Assembly (NCBI GenBank): GCA_001789205.1
Contig: MFYT01000107.1
Location: forward strand, 19,707 to 83,706
Direction: 5' to 3'
DNA from: Candidatus Raymondbacteria bacterium RIFOXYA2_FULL_49_16
GTDB lineage: Bacteria; Fibrobacterota; OXYB2-FULL-49-7; XYB2-FULL-49-35
DNA: 64,000 nt
Under the pieces are notes generated by a model. That model was not told the origin of the DNA and did not search any database. It saw nothing but the letters and a program-made list of their open reading frames with translations. Every line of letters begins with the position of its first letter. The stretch's first letter is position 1. Positions 36,889 to 44,297 of this stretch are shown in pieces. The position numbers and the translations under genes are program-made.

Positions 36889-37815
36889 ATGAGGATTCTT
36901 GTCACAGGCGGGGCCGGGTTCATCGGCTCGCACCTTTGCCGCAGGCTGACAAACGAAAACCACGATGTTATCTGCCTGGATAATTTTTTTACCGGCCGCA
37001 AGGCAAACATCGTCGATTTGCTTGATTACAAGAATTTCGAGCTGATCCGCCACGATGTTACCCAGCCCGTGTTGCTTGAAGTGGACCAGATTTATAACCT
37101 GGCCTGTCCCGCCTCTCCCGTGCATTATCAATACAACCCTGTCAAGACCGTTAAGACCAATGTCATGGGCGCCATTAATATGCTGGGCCTTGCAAAACGG
37201 GTCAAGGCGCGCATTCTGCAGGCCTCCACATCGGAAGTGTACGGCGATCCTAAAATTCATCCTCAGACCGAGGGCTATTGGGGTCATGTGAACCCTATCG
37301 GCATCAGGAGCTGCTATGATGAGGGCAAGCGCGTGGCAGAGACCCTCTTTTTCGATTACCTTCGGCAGAACAAGGTCGATGTCCGTGTTGTCCGGATTTT
37401 CAACACGTATGGGCCGTATATGCTTCCAGACGACGGCAGGGTTGTGTCTAATTTTATCGTACAGGCGCTCAAGGGAAAACCTCTCACCGTATACGGCAAA
37501 GGCCAGCAGACGCGTTCTTTTTGCTATGTCGACGACTTGGTTGAGGGCCTGGTGCGTATGATGAATACAGCCGGTTTTCACGGCCCGGTAAACCTGGGCA
37601 ATCCTGATGAATTCACTATCATGGAATTGGCAAAACTGGTGCTCGAACGGGTCGCAACACAATCAAAGATCAGCTACAAACCCATGCCTGCTGACGATCC
37701 GCGCCAGCGCAAACCCGATATTTCCCTTGCCTCAAAAAAGCTGAAATGGAAACCAGCGGTCAACCTCCGTGAAGGGTTGCAGCGGACCATTGACTATTTT
37801 GAAAAGATCGTGTAG
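36889..37815 (+). CDS. UDP-glucuronate decarboxylase / UDP-xylose synthase (UXS) family
   Basis: 308 residues. It oxidises and decarboxylates UDP-glucuronate to UDP-xylose. The Rossmann motif is [12 protein letters not shown]. Family-specific features are [21 protein letters not shown] and the catalytic pair Tyr143/Lys147 in RSCYDEGKR. Length and the KTVKTNV motif match bacterial and plant UXS. AAGGAG precedes the ATG. It implies a pentose in the polymer. Confidence 0.93.
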   Translation: MRILVTGGAGFIGSHLCRRLTNENHDVICLDNFFTGRKANIVDLLDYKNFELIRHDVTQPVLLEVDQIYNLACPASPVHYQYNPVKTVKTNVMGAINMLGLAKRVKARILQASTSEVYGDPKIHPQTEGYWGHVNPIGIRSCYDEGKRVAETLFFDYLRQNKVDVRVVRIFNTYGPYMLPDDGRVVSNFIVQALKGKPLTVYGKGQQTRSFCYVDDLVEGLVRMMNTAGFHGPVNLGNPDEFTIMELAKLVLERVATQSKISYKPMPADDPRQRKPDISLASKKLKWKPAVNLREGLQRTIDYFEKIV

Positions 37816-37831
37816 ATTTTAGGTCCTGCTC

Positions 37832-38809
37832 ATGCAAAAAACAATTCTTGTAACCGGCGGCGCAGGATATATCGGGTCCCATTGCGCCAAATTGCTCTCG
37901 AAGAAAAGGTTCCGGGTGGTCGTGTACGACAGTCTGGTGCGCGGATACCGTGATGCGGTCAAGTACGGTGAGTTTTTTCAGGGTGATATCGGCGACCGTG
38001 CGTCACTCGACGCGCTTTTTACATCGTATCCAATAGACGCGGTGATGCATTTTGCCGCATTCATTGCCGTGGGCGAATCAGTCGAGAAACCAGACCTGTA
38101 TCTCACCAATAATTATGAAAAAACGCTTGTGCTATTAGACGCCATGGCCGCCCATGGGGTAGGGAAGTTCATTTTTTCATCAACAAGCGCCCTCTATGGC
38201 GATCCCCAGTATGTACCCATAGACGAGAACCATCCTCTCAATCCAGTAAACCCATATTCACGGAGCAAAGCGCAGGTTGAGCAGACGTTGCGCGAACGGG
38301 AGGCTTCCCAGGGGCTGCAATCGGTCGTTTTCAGGTATTTCAATGCCGCGGGGGCCGATTCTGAGGGTGAATTGGGCGAGCGGCACGACCCGGAGACGCA
38401 TCTGGCGCCTTTGGTCATTCGCGCTGCGCTGGGTGCGGGCAAACCGCTTTCAATCTTTGGGACCGATTATGATACGCCTGACGGCACGTGCGTCAGGGAT
38501 TATATCCATGTGAACGATCTCTGTTCAGCACATATTCTTGGACTCGAGCATCTTTTTGCCGGGCGTCCGAGCGATGTGTTTAATCTGGGCAATGGCAATG
38601 GATTTTCGGTAAAGGAGATCGTCGCAACGGTTGAAAAAATTACTGGGAAAAAGGTCCCCTGCAAGTACGAGGCGCGTCGGGCCGGGGATGTGTCGCGTCT
38701 TATTGCCAATGCTGAGAAGGCAAAGCGGGTCCTTGGGTGGAAGACTGATTATCCGGACATCCGGGACATTATTGGATCGGCCTTAGCGTTTCAAAAGGGT
38801 CGTAGCTGA
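37832..38809 (+). CDS. galE: UDP-glucose (or UDP-pentose) 4-epimerase
   Basis: 325 residues. An SDR-type epimerase with LVTGGAGYIGSH, SSTSALYGDPQYVPI and the catalytic YSRSK. GalE-typical FRYFNAAGAD and GTCVRDYIHVNDL are present. Substrate could be UDP-glucose/galactose or, given the preceding UXS, UDP-xylose/arabinose. It is the last gene of the first precursor cluster. Confidence 0.93.
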   Translation: MQKTILVTGGAGYIGSHCAKLLSKKRFRVVVYDSLVRGYRDAVKYGEFFQGDIGDRASLDALFTSYPIDAVMHFAAFIAVGESVEKPDLYLTNNYEKTLVLLDAMAAHGVGKFIFSSTSALYGDPQYVPIDENHPLNPVNPYSRSKAQVEQTLREREASQGLQSVVFRYFNAAGADSEGELGERHDPETHLAPLVIRAALGAGKPLSIFGTDYDTPDGTCVRDYIHVNDLCSAHILGLEHLFAGRPSDVFNLGNGNGFSVKEIVATVEKITGKKVPCKYEARRAGDVSRLIANAEKAKRVLGWKTDYPDIRDIIGSALAFQKGRS

Positions 38810-39062
38810 AGAAATATAAGAAGCCTGTCGTTGCTTCTTTCTAATTCGACCTGTAGTAGCTGTTATAAAATAGTCTGCATTCATTTTTTAACAGACCCAG
38901 ACCTCGAAAAGCCAGGTCTATTGCCGTTGCCCACAACATTTTTACCATATGTCATCATCCTTTTTTATGGTCCGGAATAGAATTAAAGCAAACGATATGC
39001 CATATAGTTAAAACACTCAGATCACCTTGGTTTTTTTAGAAATTCGTCAAATTTTAATCTAA

Positions 39063-39080
39063 ATTCTCAGCATTGAGAAT
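39063..39080. promoter_or_regulatory. Inverted repeat, possible activator site
   Basis: ATTCTCAGCATTGAGAAT: perfect 7-bp arms around GCAT. It lies about 85-90 bp upstream of the predicted -24 GG, the usual range for sigma-54 activator binding sites. No T-tract follows, so it is not a terminator. Confidence 0.4.
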
Positions 39081-39144
39081 GTTTTATTCGCGTTTTTAGT
39101 GGCCTGGTGTCTCATATTCTGTCAAATTAAGGAATTAAATAAAC

Positions 39145-39160
39145 AGGCCCTCTTTTTGCG
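39145..39160 (+). promoter_or_regulatory. Sigma-54-type promoter of the receiver-GGDEF gene
   Basis: AGGCCCTCTTTTTGCG. The -24 GG and -12 GC are exactly 10 bp apart, and the -12 element TTTTTGC is a strong match. The -24 element deviates from TGGCAC at two places. The predicted start site would be about 30 bp before the ATG. Confidence 0.55.
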
Positions 39161-39201
39161 GGTTCCTTCAAACAAAGACATCTTTTTAGAGCGGATGAAG
39201 T

Positions 39202-40191
39202 ATGAACATAATGCTCATCAGTGATTCGCCTGAGCTGGGTGCGCAGCTTCAGGACCTTTTAAAAGGTGCGGCGACACACGTGCTCAGGACCGTGAAATCC
39301 GTGGCCGAGGCAATCAATCTGCTTGGCGTGGATTTTCCGGCAGAGTCAGCACCCGCAATAGATCTCTTTCTCGCTGATGATCAGGCCTCTGGTGTGAACG
39401 GAATTCAGGTTTGTTTGCGGTTAAAATCTGTGCCCCGGCTCCGAGCCATCCCGGTCATTCTATTAACTGCAAACCGCCATGCTGGAAAACTGCAGGAGGC
39501 CTTTGACGCCGGGGTCGCGGATTTCATCACCCAGCCGTTCAATACGACAGAACTACTGGTGCGCGTACGGTCTGTCCTGAGACTTAAACAGGAGATGGAC
39601 GCGCGGGTGAAGCGTGAAAAAGAACTCCTGAAACTCTCCAGCAACCTCTCCGAGATCAACTATACCCTTAGCAGGCTTTCTTCGACCGACGTACTTACTG
39701 GGATCGCCAACCGCTCCAGGTTGGACCAATTCCTGGACCGTGAATGGAAATGCGCAATTCGTGAATCAACGCCGATTTCTTTTTTACTTATCGATATCGA
39801 TCGTTTTACTGTTTTCAACAGCAAGCTGGGACACGAACAAGGGGATGAGTGCTTCATAACAGTGGCCGGGGTCCTGGATCTGAGTTTGAAAAGACCGGGA
39901 GACCTGGCGGCGCGATTCAACGGCGGCATGTTAGCCGCAGCGCTTACGCACACTGATTCAAAGGGGGCGGCCACTATGGCCGAATTGTTGCGTCTGGCGG
40001 TTTTAATGCTGGCTATTAAGCATCCGGAATCCTCCCTCAGCCAATTCGTGACAGTAACCATTGGGGCTGCCACGGCCAATCCGGGGAAGGACGATTCCCA
40101 TCTTTCGTTGATTGTTGCCGCGGAACAGGCGCTGTACGATGCCAAACAAGAGGGACGCAACTGTTCTCGCCACAAATTGATAGCACGCTGA
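39202..40191 (+). CDS. Response regulator with degenerate GGDEF domain
   Basis: 329 residues. The N-terminal receiver has Asp59 as the likely phospho-site (LFLADDQ) and Thr89, but the conserved Lys is Gln111 (FITQPF). The GGDEF domain starts at DVLTGIANR (163-171) and keeps LLIDIDRF and GHEQGDE. The signature loop reads RFNGGML (238-244) instead of RYGGDEF, so cyclase activity is not expected. The inhibitory-site motif RxxD (RPGD, 231-234) is retained in the right place, so it may bind c-di-GMP as a receptor. It stands alone behind a sigma-54-type promoter. Confidence 0.88.
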   Translation: MNIMLISDSPELGAQLQDLLKGAATHVLRTVKSVAEAINLLGVDFPAESAPAIDLFLADDQASGVNGIQVCLRLKSVPRLRAIPVILLTANRHAGKLQEAFDAGVADFITQPFNTTELLVRVRSVLRLKQEMDARVKREKELLKLSSNLSEINYTLSRLSSTDVLTGIANRSRLDQFLDREWKCAIRESTPISFLLIDIDRFTVFNSKLGHEQGDECFITVAGVLDLSLKRPGDLAARFNGGMLAAALTHTDSKGAATMAELLRLAVLMLAIKHPESSLSQFVTVTIGAATANPGKDDSHLSLIVAAEQALYDAKQEGRNCSRHKLIAR

Positions 40192-40229
40192 GTGCCGGGG
40201 TTTCTGATGCATTCCTTGAGGCGGGAGTT

Positions 40230-40245
40230 TGGAACGGTTTTTGCT
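40230..40245 (+). promoter_or_regulatory. Sigma-54-type promoter before the 36-codon ORF
   Basis: TGGAACGGTTTTTGCT, with the exact 10-bp GG-to-GC spacing and a consensus TTGCT. It is 32 bp upstream of the small ORF, whose AGGAGAG ribosome-binding site lies in the predicted leader. Confidence 0.6.
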
Positions 40246-40277
40246 TTTCGAGCGATACTTTACCATAGGAGAGAACT

Positions 40278-40388
40278 ATGTCAGACACCATGTCCAGAGT
40301 GATCGATTGCAATCCAAACCTTATGGGGGGAATGGTTTGGGCCGAAGGCGAAAAGCACAGGGGCGCCACGTTTTATTTTTGTTTTTAA
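40278..40388 (+). pseudogene. 36-codon ORF resembling the end of a histidine-kinase ATPase domain
   Basis: The ORF starts ATG-TCA-GAC with AGGAGAG seven bases upstream and ends at TAA. Its last part (GGMVWAEGEKHRGATFYF) matches the closing segment of HATPase_c domains, usually GGxIWxES...GxGxTFYF. The residues before it (RVIDCNPNL) fit the position of the preceding helix only loosely. It is too short to bind ATP. Either an internal deletion joined the start and end of a kinase gene, or this is a real short peptide. The intact promoter-like element and ribosome-binding site favour current expression. Confidence 0.5.
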
Positions 40389-40418
40389 AATCGCAATAGA
40401 CCGGTTTCCAGACGCCCA

Positions 40419-40799
40419 TTAGGCCGCGAATGACTCCCTTTTTTCATAGAGAGCGTCAATCTTTGCCGCCATGATAAAGTCGTTTTCCGAGAGCCCGAGG
40501 ATCGCGCTGGTGTGAAATTCCACGACTACCTTTTTATAATAGACATGGATGTCGGGATGGTGGTTTTCCTTGTCCGAGAGCTGGGCGATTGGTAAAATAA
40601 AAAGGACCCCTTCCAGGTATGTTTTGAAGGCGAATTGCCTTTGTATCCGATGGATGCCGTCGCGCCTCAGTTCCCACAACGGCGCTTCATTTATGTACAC
40701 ATCCTCTTGCGCGGCCGTTAACGGCGGCAGATCACCTTTGCACGGAACGCTGTGTTTTGTTCCAATATCCATGACCGTCTCTGGCTGAAGAGAATGCAT
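40419..40799 (-). CDS. Pterin-4a-carbinolamine dehydratase-like (DCoH/PCD) protein
   Basis: 126 residues. The PCD fold is seen from LWELRRDGIHRIQRQF, the signature DKENHHPDI (His80, His81) and GLSENDF with AAKID at the end. The third conserved catalytic His, normally in a TH motif before the GLS turn, is Ser98 here (HTSAILGLS), so dehydratase activity may be reduced or lost. The ATG at 40799 is chosen: it begins two bases before the STAS stop region ends and has GGAGAG upstream. It is translated after the STAS gene. No aromatic amino acid hydroxylase is in the window. Confidence 0.82.
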   Translation of the reverse strand: MHSLQPETVMDIGTKHSVPCKGDLPPLTAAQEDVYINEAPLWELRRDGIHRIQRQFAFKTYLEGVLFILPIAQLSDKENHHPDIHVYYKKVVVEFHTSAILGLSENDFIMAAKIDALYEKRESFAA

Positions 40800-40800
40800 A

Positions 40801-41214
40801 TTACTCTCCGGTAAGCGCAAGCATGCGCATGTTGTTGTTCTGATACAGCGACACATTGCGTGCTGATTTATTGGGGCTGATAATTTTCAATCCGGCCTTG
40901 CCAGCAAGGCCCAGATGGTAGAATTTAGCGTTTATGCCGGCGTTTGCCACTATGTGCAGCTTGCGGCCGCTTTCCTTCACGATTTTCCAGAGATAGGCAA
41001 TGATACCGAAGCTATAACTGTTTATGTACGTCACCTTGGTCAGGTCGAGGAGCGGCTGGAGGGACTTTTTCTTCAGAGACGCCTCGTCGATGAGGTTAAT
41101 GAGACGTTCGGCGGAATTACCGATGATTTCTCCGGCCAGATCCATTATATAGTATCCGTCCCTCTCATCCGTTTTAATTGTGATTGAATCATCGCTTACG
41201 ATATGCTGTGACAT
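40801..41214 (-). CDS. STAS-domain protein (anti-sigma-factor-antagonist-like)
   Basis: 137 residues. The STAS fold is suggested by YYIMDLAGEIIGNSAERL and LQPLLDLTKVTYINSYSFGIIAYL. In SpoIIAA-type proteins the loop is DSSGLG with the second Ser phosphorylated; here it reads NSYSFG, so the standard phosphosite is changed (Ser66 remains, Tyr67 replaces the second Ser). No anti-sigma kinase is adjacent. It is transcribed away from the export operon and precedes the PCD-like gene by one base. Confidence 0.82.
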   Translation of the reverse strand: MSQHIVSDDSITIKTDERDGYYIMDLAGEIIGNSAERLINLIDEASLKKKSLQPLLDLTKVTYINSYSFGIIAYLWKIVKESGRKLHIVANAGINAKFYHLGLAGKAGLKIISPNKSARNVSLYQNNNMRMLALTGE

Positions 41215-41269
41215 ATGGTTCTCCCGAATAGTGGTATAATGGTTCTTTGCCTGTCTGTCGGTTTATTAA

Positions 41270-41285
41270 TGCAAAAACGATGCCA
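41270..41285 (-). promoter_or_regulatory. Sigma-54-type promoter of the STAS-PCD pair
   Basis: On the minus strand: TGGCATCGTTTTTGCA. It matches TGGCAY-N5-TTGCA with the exact GG-GC spacing. The predicted leader is about 45 nt and includes a GGGAG ribosome-binding site. Confidence 0.7.
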
Positions 41286-41398
41286 TGCCCCAGTGTCTGG
41301 GAATCGCTTGTTGGTACTAGGGTTTGCATCCCGGTCAAGGCAACACGTTCTTATTATTGAAGTTTTGTGTTCAAATCATAAGAATGACGCTTAAGGCG

Positions 41399-41421
41399 CC
41401 GTGGATACTGCCATTCCACGG
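41399..41421. promoter_or_regulatory. Inverted repeat in divergent promoter region
   Basis: CCGTGGA and TCCACGG form perfect 7-bp arms separated by 9 bp. It lies between the two sigma-54-type promoters, a place where an activator could serve both. Confidence 0.35.
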
Positions 41422-41442
41422 GCATTGTTCGAAATTTACACT

Positions 41443-41455
41443 ATTGAGACTCAAT
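41443..41455. promoter_or_regulatory. Inverted repeat ATTGAG-A-CTCAAT
   Basis: Perfect 6-bp arms around one base. It shares the TGAG/CTCA elements with the repeat upstream of the receiver-GGDEF gene, about 85-90 bp upstream of its own -24 element as well. Confidence 0.3.
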
Positions 41456-41475
41456 TGCTGGAAATGCAAATTATT

Positions 41476-41490
41476 GGCGCATGGTGCGCC
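41476..41490. promoter_or_regulatory. Inverted repeat GGCGCA-TGG-TGCGCC
   Basis: Perfect 6-bp arms around TGG, about 40 bp upstream of the -24 element of the export operon promoter. Possible protein-binding site. Confidence 0.3.
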
Positions 41491-41530
41491 GGATCATTCA
41501 CTTTAGAGGGTATTTTCCCCCTTTGGTTTT

Positions 41531-41546
41531 TGGCATACCTTTTGCG
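41531..41546 (+). promoter_or_regulatory. Sigma-54-type promoter of the export operon
   Basis: TGGCATACCTTTTGCG, preceded by T. GG and GC are exactly 10 bp apart and both elements are near consensus. The predicted start site is about 40 bp before the sugar-transferase ATG. Confidence 0.7.
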
Positions 41547-41597
41547 GTAGGGGTAGTTGATAGATACACGACACCTTCCATTATCGCAGAGGAGACC

Positions 41598-42716
41598 ATG
41601 ATACCTGCACTGAGAGGATTGTTTTCAAAACCCGCTGAAAACGTGCCGGACAAATCAGAATTGTTTCCGGAGGAATTATTTCGCGAACTACTGACCATTG
41701 AACGGAAGCGGAGCGAACGGTCCAAGAGGCCTTTTCTCCTGATGCTTATCGATATTTCCGCGCTTTTCCCTAAAAATGGACAGAAGAGCAGGATCATGAA
41801 CGTGTTTTACGCCGTTCAATCGTCGACACGGGAAATCGACATCAAGGGATGGTATCATGAAGCAAGGGTGTTCGGGATAATCTTTACGGAACTTGATGCC
41901 GCGGGCCAGGAGTCCGTCCTCAGCAAAATCAATGCGAACCTTGAAAAGTACTTGGAACCAAGCGAAGTGAAACTGGTCCGTATCATACTTTCCTGCTTTC
42001 CGGACGCCGGCGGCGGCCAGGCGGACATCGGGGACACGGGAGAATTATTTTATTCCAGATCCGAGAATAAAAAAAAAACAGCTGATCTCTTTTCACTGAG
42101 ACGGGCGATGGATGTTTCCGGCAGCCTTTTTATCCTGACTGCGCTCTCGGTGCTTCTGGGGGTCATCGCGGTCTTGATCAAAATATCATCGAAAGGGCCG
42201 GTGATCCATAAGCAGATCCGGCTTGGGCAAGGTGGCAGAAAATTTACGTTTTATAAATTCCGGTCCATGCACGCGGACGCTGATAGTTCCCTGCATGAGC
42301 GGTATGTGCGGTTTCTGATTCAACGCGAGAACCACGGGGCGGACGAGAATAAACAGGTCTGGAAAAAACTGAAGGACGATTCCCGGGTCACGCCGTTTGG
42401 CAGGTTTTTACGAAAGACGAGTCTGGACGAACTCCCGCAATTTTTCAACGTGCTTAAGGGTGACATGACCCTCGTGGGTCCGCGGCCACCGATTCCGTAT
42501 GAATTTGACCACTACGAGTCCTGGCACAAGCGCCGTGTGCTTGAATGCAAACCGGGAATCACCGGGTATTGGCAGGTGGAATGCCGCGGTGAAACGACGT
42601 TCGATAATATGGTCCGTATGGATATTCACTATTGTCAGGAGCGGTCATTCTGGCTTGACCTCAAACTGCTGGTAAAGACGCCCTGGGCCATTCTTACAAC
42701 GCGCGGCGCGGGCTGA
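41598..42716 (+). CDS. Polyprenyl-phosphate sugar-1-phosphate transferase (initiating enzyme) with degenerate GGDEF-like N-terminus
   Basis: 372 residues. It transfers a sugar phosphate to undecaprenyl phosphate and starts repeat-unit synthesis. The C-terminal bacterial sugar-transferase domain has one TM (residues about 175-200), then [46 protein letters not shown] and [10 protein letters not shown]. The N-terminal 150 residues lack the usual four TM helices; [20 protein letters not shown] resembles the start of a GGDEF domain without catalytic motif. GAGGAG precedes the ATG at 41598; the earlier ORF-track start would lie inside the promoter. Confidence 0.9.
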   Translation: MIPALRGLFSKPAENVPDKSELFPEELFRELLTIERKRSERSKRPFLLMLIDISALFPKNGQKSRIMNVFYAVQSSTREIDIKGWYHEARVFGIIFTELDAAGQESVLSKINANLEKYLEPSEVKLVRIILSCFPDAGGGQADIGDTGELFYSRSENKKKTADLFSLRRAMDVSGSLFILTALSVLLGVIAVLIKISSKGPVIHKQIRLGQGGRKFTFYKFRSMHADADSSLHERYVRFLIQRENHGADENKQVWKKLKDDSRVTPFGRFLRKTSLDELPQFFNVLKGDMTLVGPRPPIPYEFDHYESWHKRRVLECKPGITGYWQVECRGETTFDNMVRMDIHYCQERSFWLDLKLLVKTPWAILTTRGAG

Positions 42717-42733
42717 GCGCGGGGAGAAAACAA

Positions 42734-43744
42734 TTGATTAACATCGGCGTTATTGGGTACGGTTACTGGGGTCCAAATGTTGTACGGAACTTCAACAACG
42801 CGGAAGGCGCCCGGGTTGTCGCGGTGTGCGACAAGGATCAGGAAATTTTAAAAAAGGTGATGAAGGCAAACCCCGGGGTCCTTGCCGTGGCTTCGGTCGA
42901 TGATATTACGGCGTCCAAGAACATTGATGTGGTGGCGATAGTGACATCGGTCTCTTCGCACTATGAACTGGCCCGGAAGGCGCTGGAGAACGGGAAGCAC
43001 GTTTTTATCGAAAAGCCCTTTACTGCCACGGCCGCGGAGGCGGCGTCGCTCATTGAGCTTGCGGAGAACCGCAAGCTCAAGATAATGGTTGACCATACCT
43101 TCCTGTTCACCGGGGCGGTACGGACCATCAAGGAATTGATAGACAATAAGACCCTCGGCGACATTTTTTATTATGATTCGGTGCGGGTCAACCTCGGACT
43201 CTTCCAGCACGACGTGAACGTGGTGTGGGACCTAGCGCCCCACGATTTTGCGATAATGAATTACCTGATTAATGAAAAGCCCATGTACATCGCGGCATGC
43301 GGCAAGTCGCATATCAACCATCTCGAGGACATCGCCTATATCACGGCCCATTTCAACAGCAACATCCTCGCCCATTTCAGCGTTAATTGGATGTCGCCGG
43401 TCAAAATCCGGCACGTACTTATTGGCGGGGAAAAGAAGATGCTGGTTTGGGACGATATTAACCCGGATGAAAAAATAAAAGTGTATGACAAAGGCGTGGT
43501 GGTCACCACTAAGCAAGGGATATACGATATGCTTGTCAGCTACCATACCGGCGACGTGCTGGCGCCCCATGTAAGCCAGATAGAGGCGTTGAAATTGGAA
43601 TGCGAGCATTTCGTGGACTGTATCGTGAACGACAAAAAACCTATCAACGACGGATATTCAGGCCTCGAAGTGGTGCGCATGCTTGAAGCGTGCGATAGGT
43701 CCATGCGGGACCGCGGCAGGATGGTCCGGGTGCACAGCGGATAA
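42734..43744 (+). CDS. Gfo/Idh/MocA-family NAD-dependent sugar oxidoreductase (WbpB-like)
   Basis: 336 residues, TTG start with GGGGAG 7-8 bp upstream. Rossmann motif NIGVIGYGYWGPNVVRNF; the family lysine is in HVFIEKPF. In the WbpB/WlbA group the enzyme oxidises C3 of UDP-GlcNAc uronate. The neighbouring hexapeptide acetyltransferase and DegT aminotransferase complete the WbpB-WbpE-WbpD set that makes UDP-2,3-diacetamido-uronic acid. The UDP-GlcNAc 6-dehydrogenase for the first step is not in the window. Confidence 0.87.
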   Translation: MINIGVIGYGYWGPNVVRNFNNAEGARVVAVCDKDQEILKKVMKANPGVLAVASVDDITASKNIDVVAIVTSVSSHYELARKALENGKHVFIEKPFTATAAEAASLIELAENRKLKIMVDHTFLFTGAVRTIKELIDNKTLGDIFYYDSVRVNLGLFQHDVNVVWDLAPHDFAIMNYLINEKPMYIAACGKSHINHLEDIAYITAHFNSNILAHFSVNWMSPVKIRHVLIGGEKKMLVWDDINPDEKIKVYDKGVVVTTKQGIYDMLVSYHTGDVLAPHVSQIEALKLECEHFVDCIVNDKKPINDGYSGLEVVRMLEACDRSMRDRGRMVRVHSG

Positions 43745-43769
43745 GTACAAATAAAATGGAGGCGGTTTT

Positions 43770-44297
43770 ATGGAAATGAATCGATACGGCGGCGCTGCGA
43801 CTGACGCACCCGATGAAACTGACGGACATCTGCGTTCCATTGGAGCCAATGTTGTCCTAGGCGAGGGTGTGTATCTTGGAACATTCATTAATTTGTACGG
43901 GTGTATAATAGGCGATGGGACCAGGATCGGGGCGTTTGTGGAAATCCAGAAAAACGCGACCATCGGCAGGCATTGCAAGATTTCGAGCCACACCTTCATT
44001 TGCGAGGGCGTCACAATCGAGGACGATGTTTTTATCGGACACAGCGTGGTCTTCATAAATGACAAATATCCCCGGGCCACAACCGGCGCGGGTGAACCGC
44101 AGACAGAGGCGGATTGGAACGTGTGCCAAACCCTGGTCAAAAAAGGGGCTTCCATAGGTTCCAATGCCACCATTCTGTGCGGTCTGACCATTGGCGAGAA
44201 GGCCGTTGTCGGCGCTGGAAGCGTTGTTACCAGGGACGTGCCCGCCAATACCGTGGTCGCGGGGAATCCGGCACGGACCATCAGGAGGATCTCATGA
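43770..44297 (+). CDS. Left-handed beta-helix N-acetyltransferase (WbpD-like)
   Basis: 175 residues. Hexapeptide repeats run through the protein (IGANVVLGEGVYLGTF, IGDGTRIGAFVEI, IGRHCKI, IGSNATI, IGEKAVVGAGSVV), and the C-terminus has VVAGNPARTI. The central FINDKYPRAT loop is typical of WbpD/WlbB-type UDP-amino-sugar N-acetyltransferases. It would acetylate the 3-amino group made by the following DegT enzyme; its stop overlaps that gene's start. Confidence 0.88.
   Translation: MEMNRYGGAATDAPDETDGHLRSIGANVVLGEGVYLGTFINLYGCIIGDGTRIGAFVEIQKNATIGRHCKISSHTFICEGVTIEDDVFIGHSVVFINDKYPRATTGAGEPQTEADWNVCQTLVKKGASIGSNATILCGLTIGEKAVVGAGSVVTRDVPANTVVAGNPARTIRRIS

Larger units (their letters stand above)
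38810..39201. other. 392-bp regulatory intergenic region
   Basis: AT-rich and without ORFs. It holds an imperfect hairpin (AGACCT ... AGGTCT) near 38899-38919, an 18-bp inverted repeat and a sigma-54-type promoter for the receiver-GGDEF gene, both listed separately. Confidence 0.7.
41215..41597. other. 383-bp divergent regulatory region
   Basis: The gap between the STAS gene (minus) and the sugar-transferase gene (plus). It contains two divergent sigma-54-type promoters and three inverted repeats, listed separately. The 60-codon ORF within it overlaps these elements and is not supported. Confidence 0.7.

Noticed and set aside
36826-37662. 278-codon minus-strand ORF
   Set aside because: Antisense to the UDP-xylose synthase-like gene, which has complete catalytic motifs.
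41324-41506. 60-codon ORF upstream of the sugar transferase
   Set aside because: It covers the inverted repeats next to the sigma-54-type promoters, has no ribosome-binding site and no recognisable sequence.
41481-41597. 39-residue N-terminal extension of the sugar transferase
   Set aside because: It would place the start codon upstream of the sigma-54-type promoter; the ATG at 41598 has GAGGAG.
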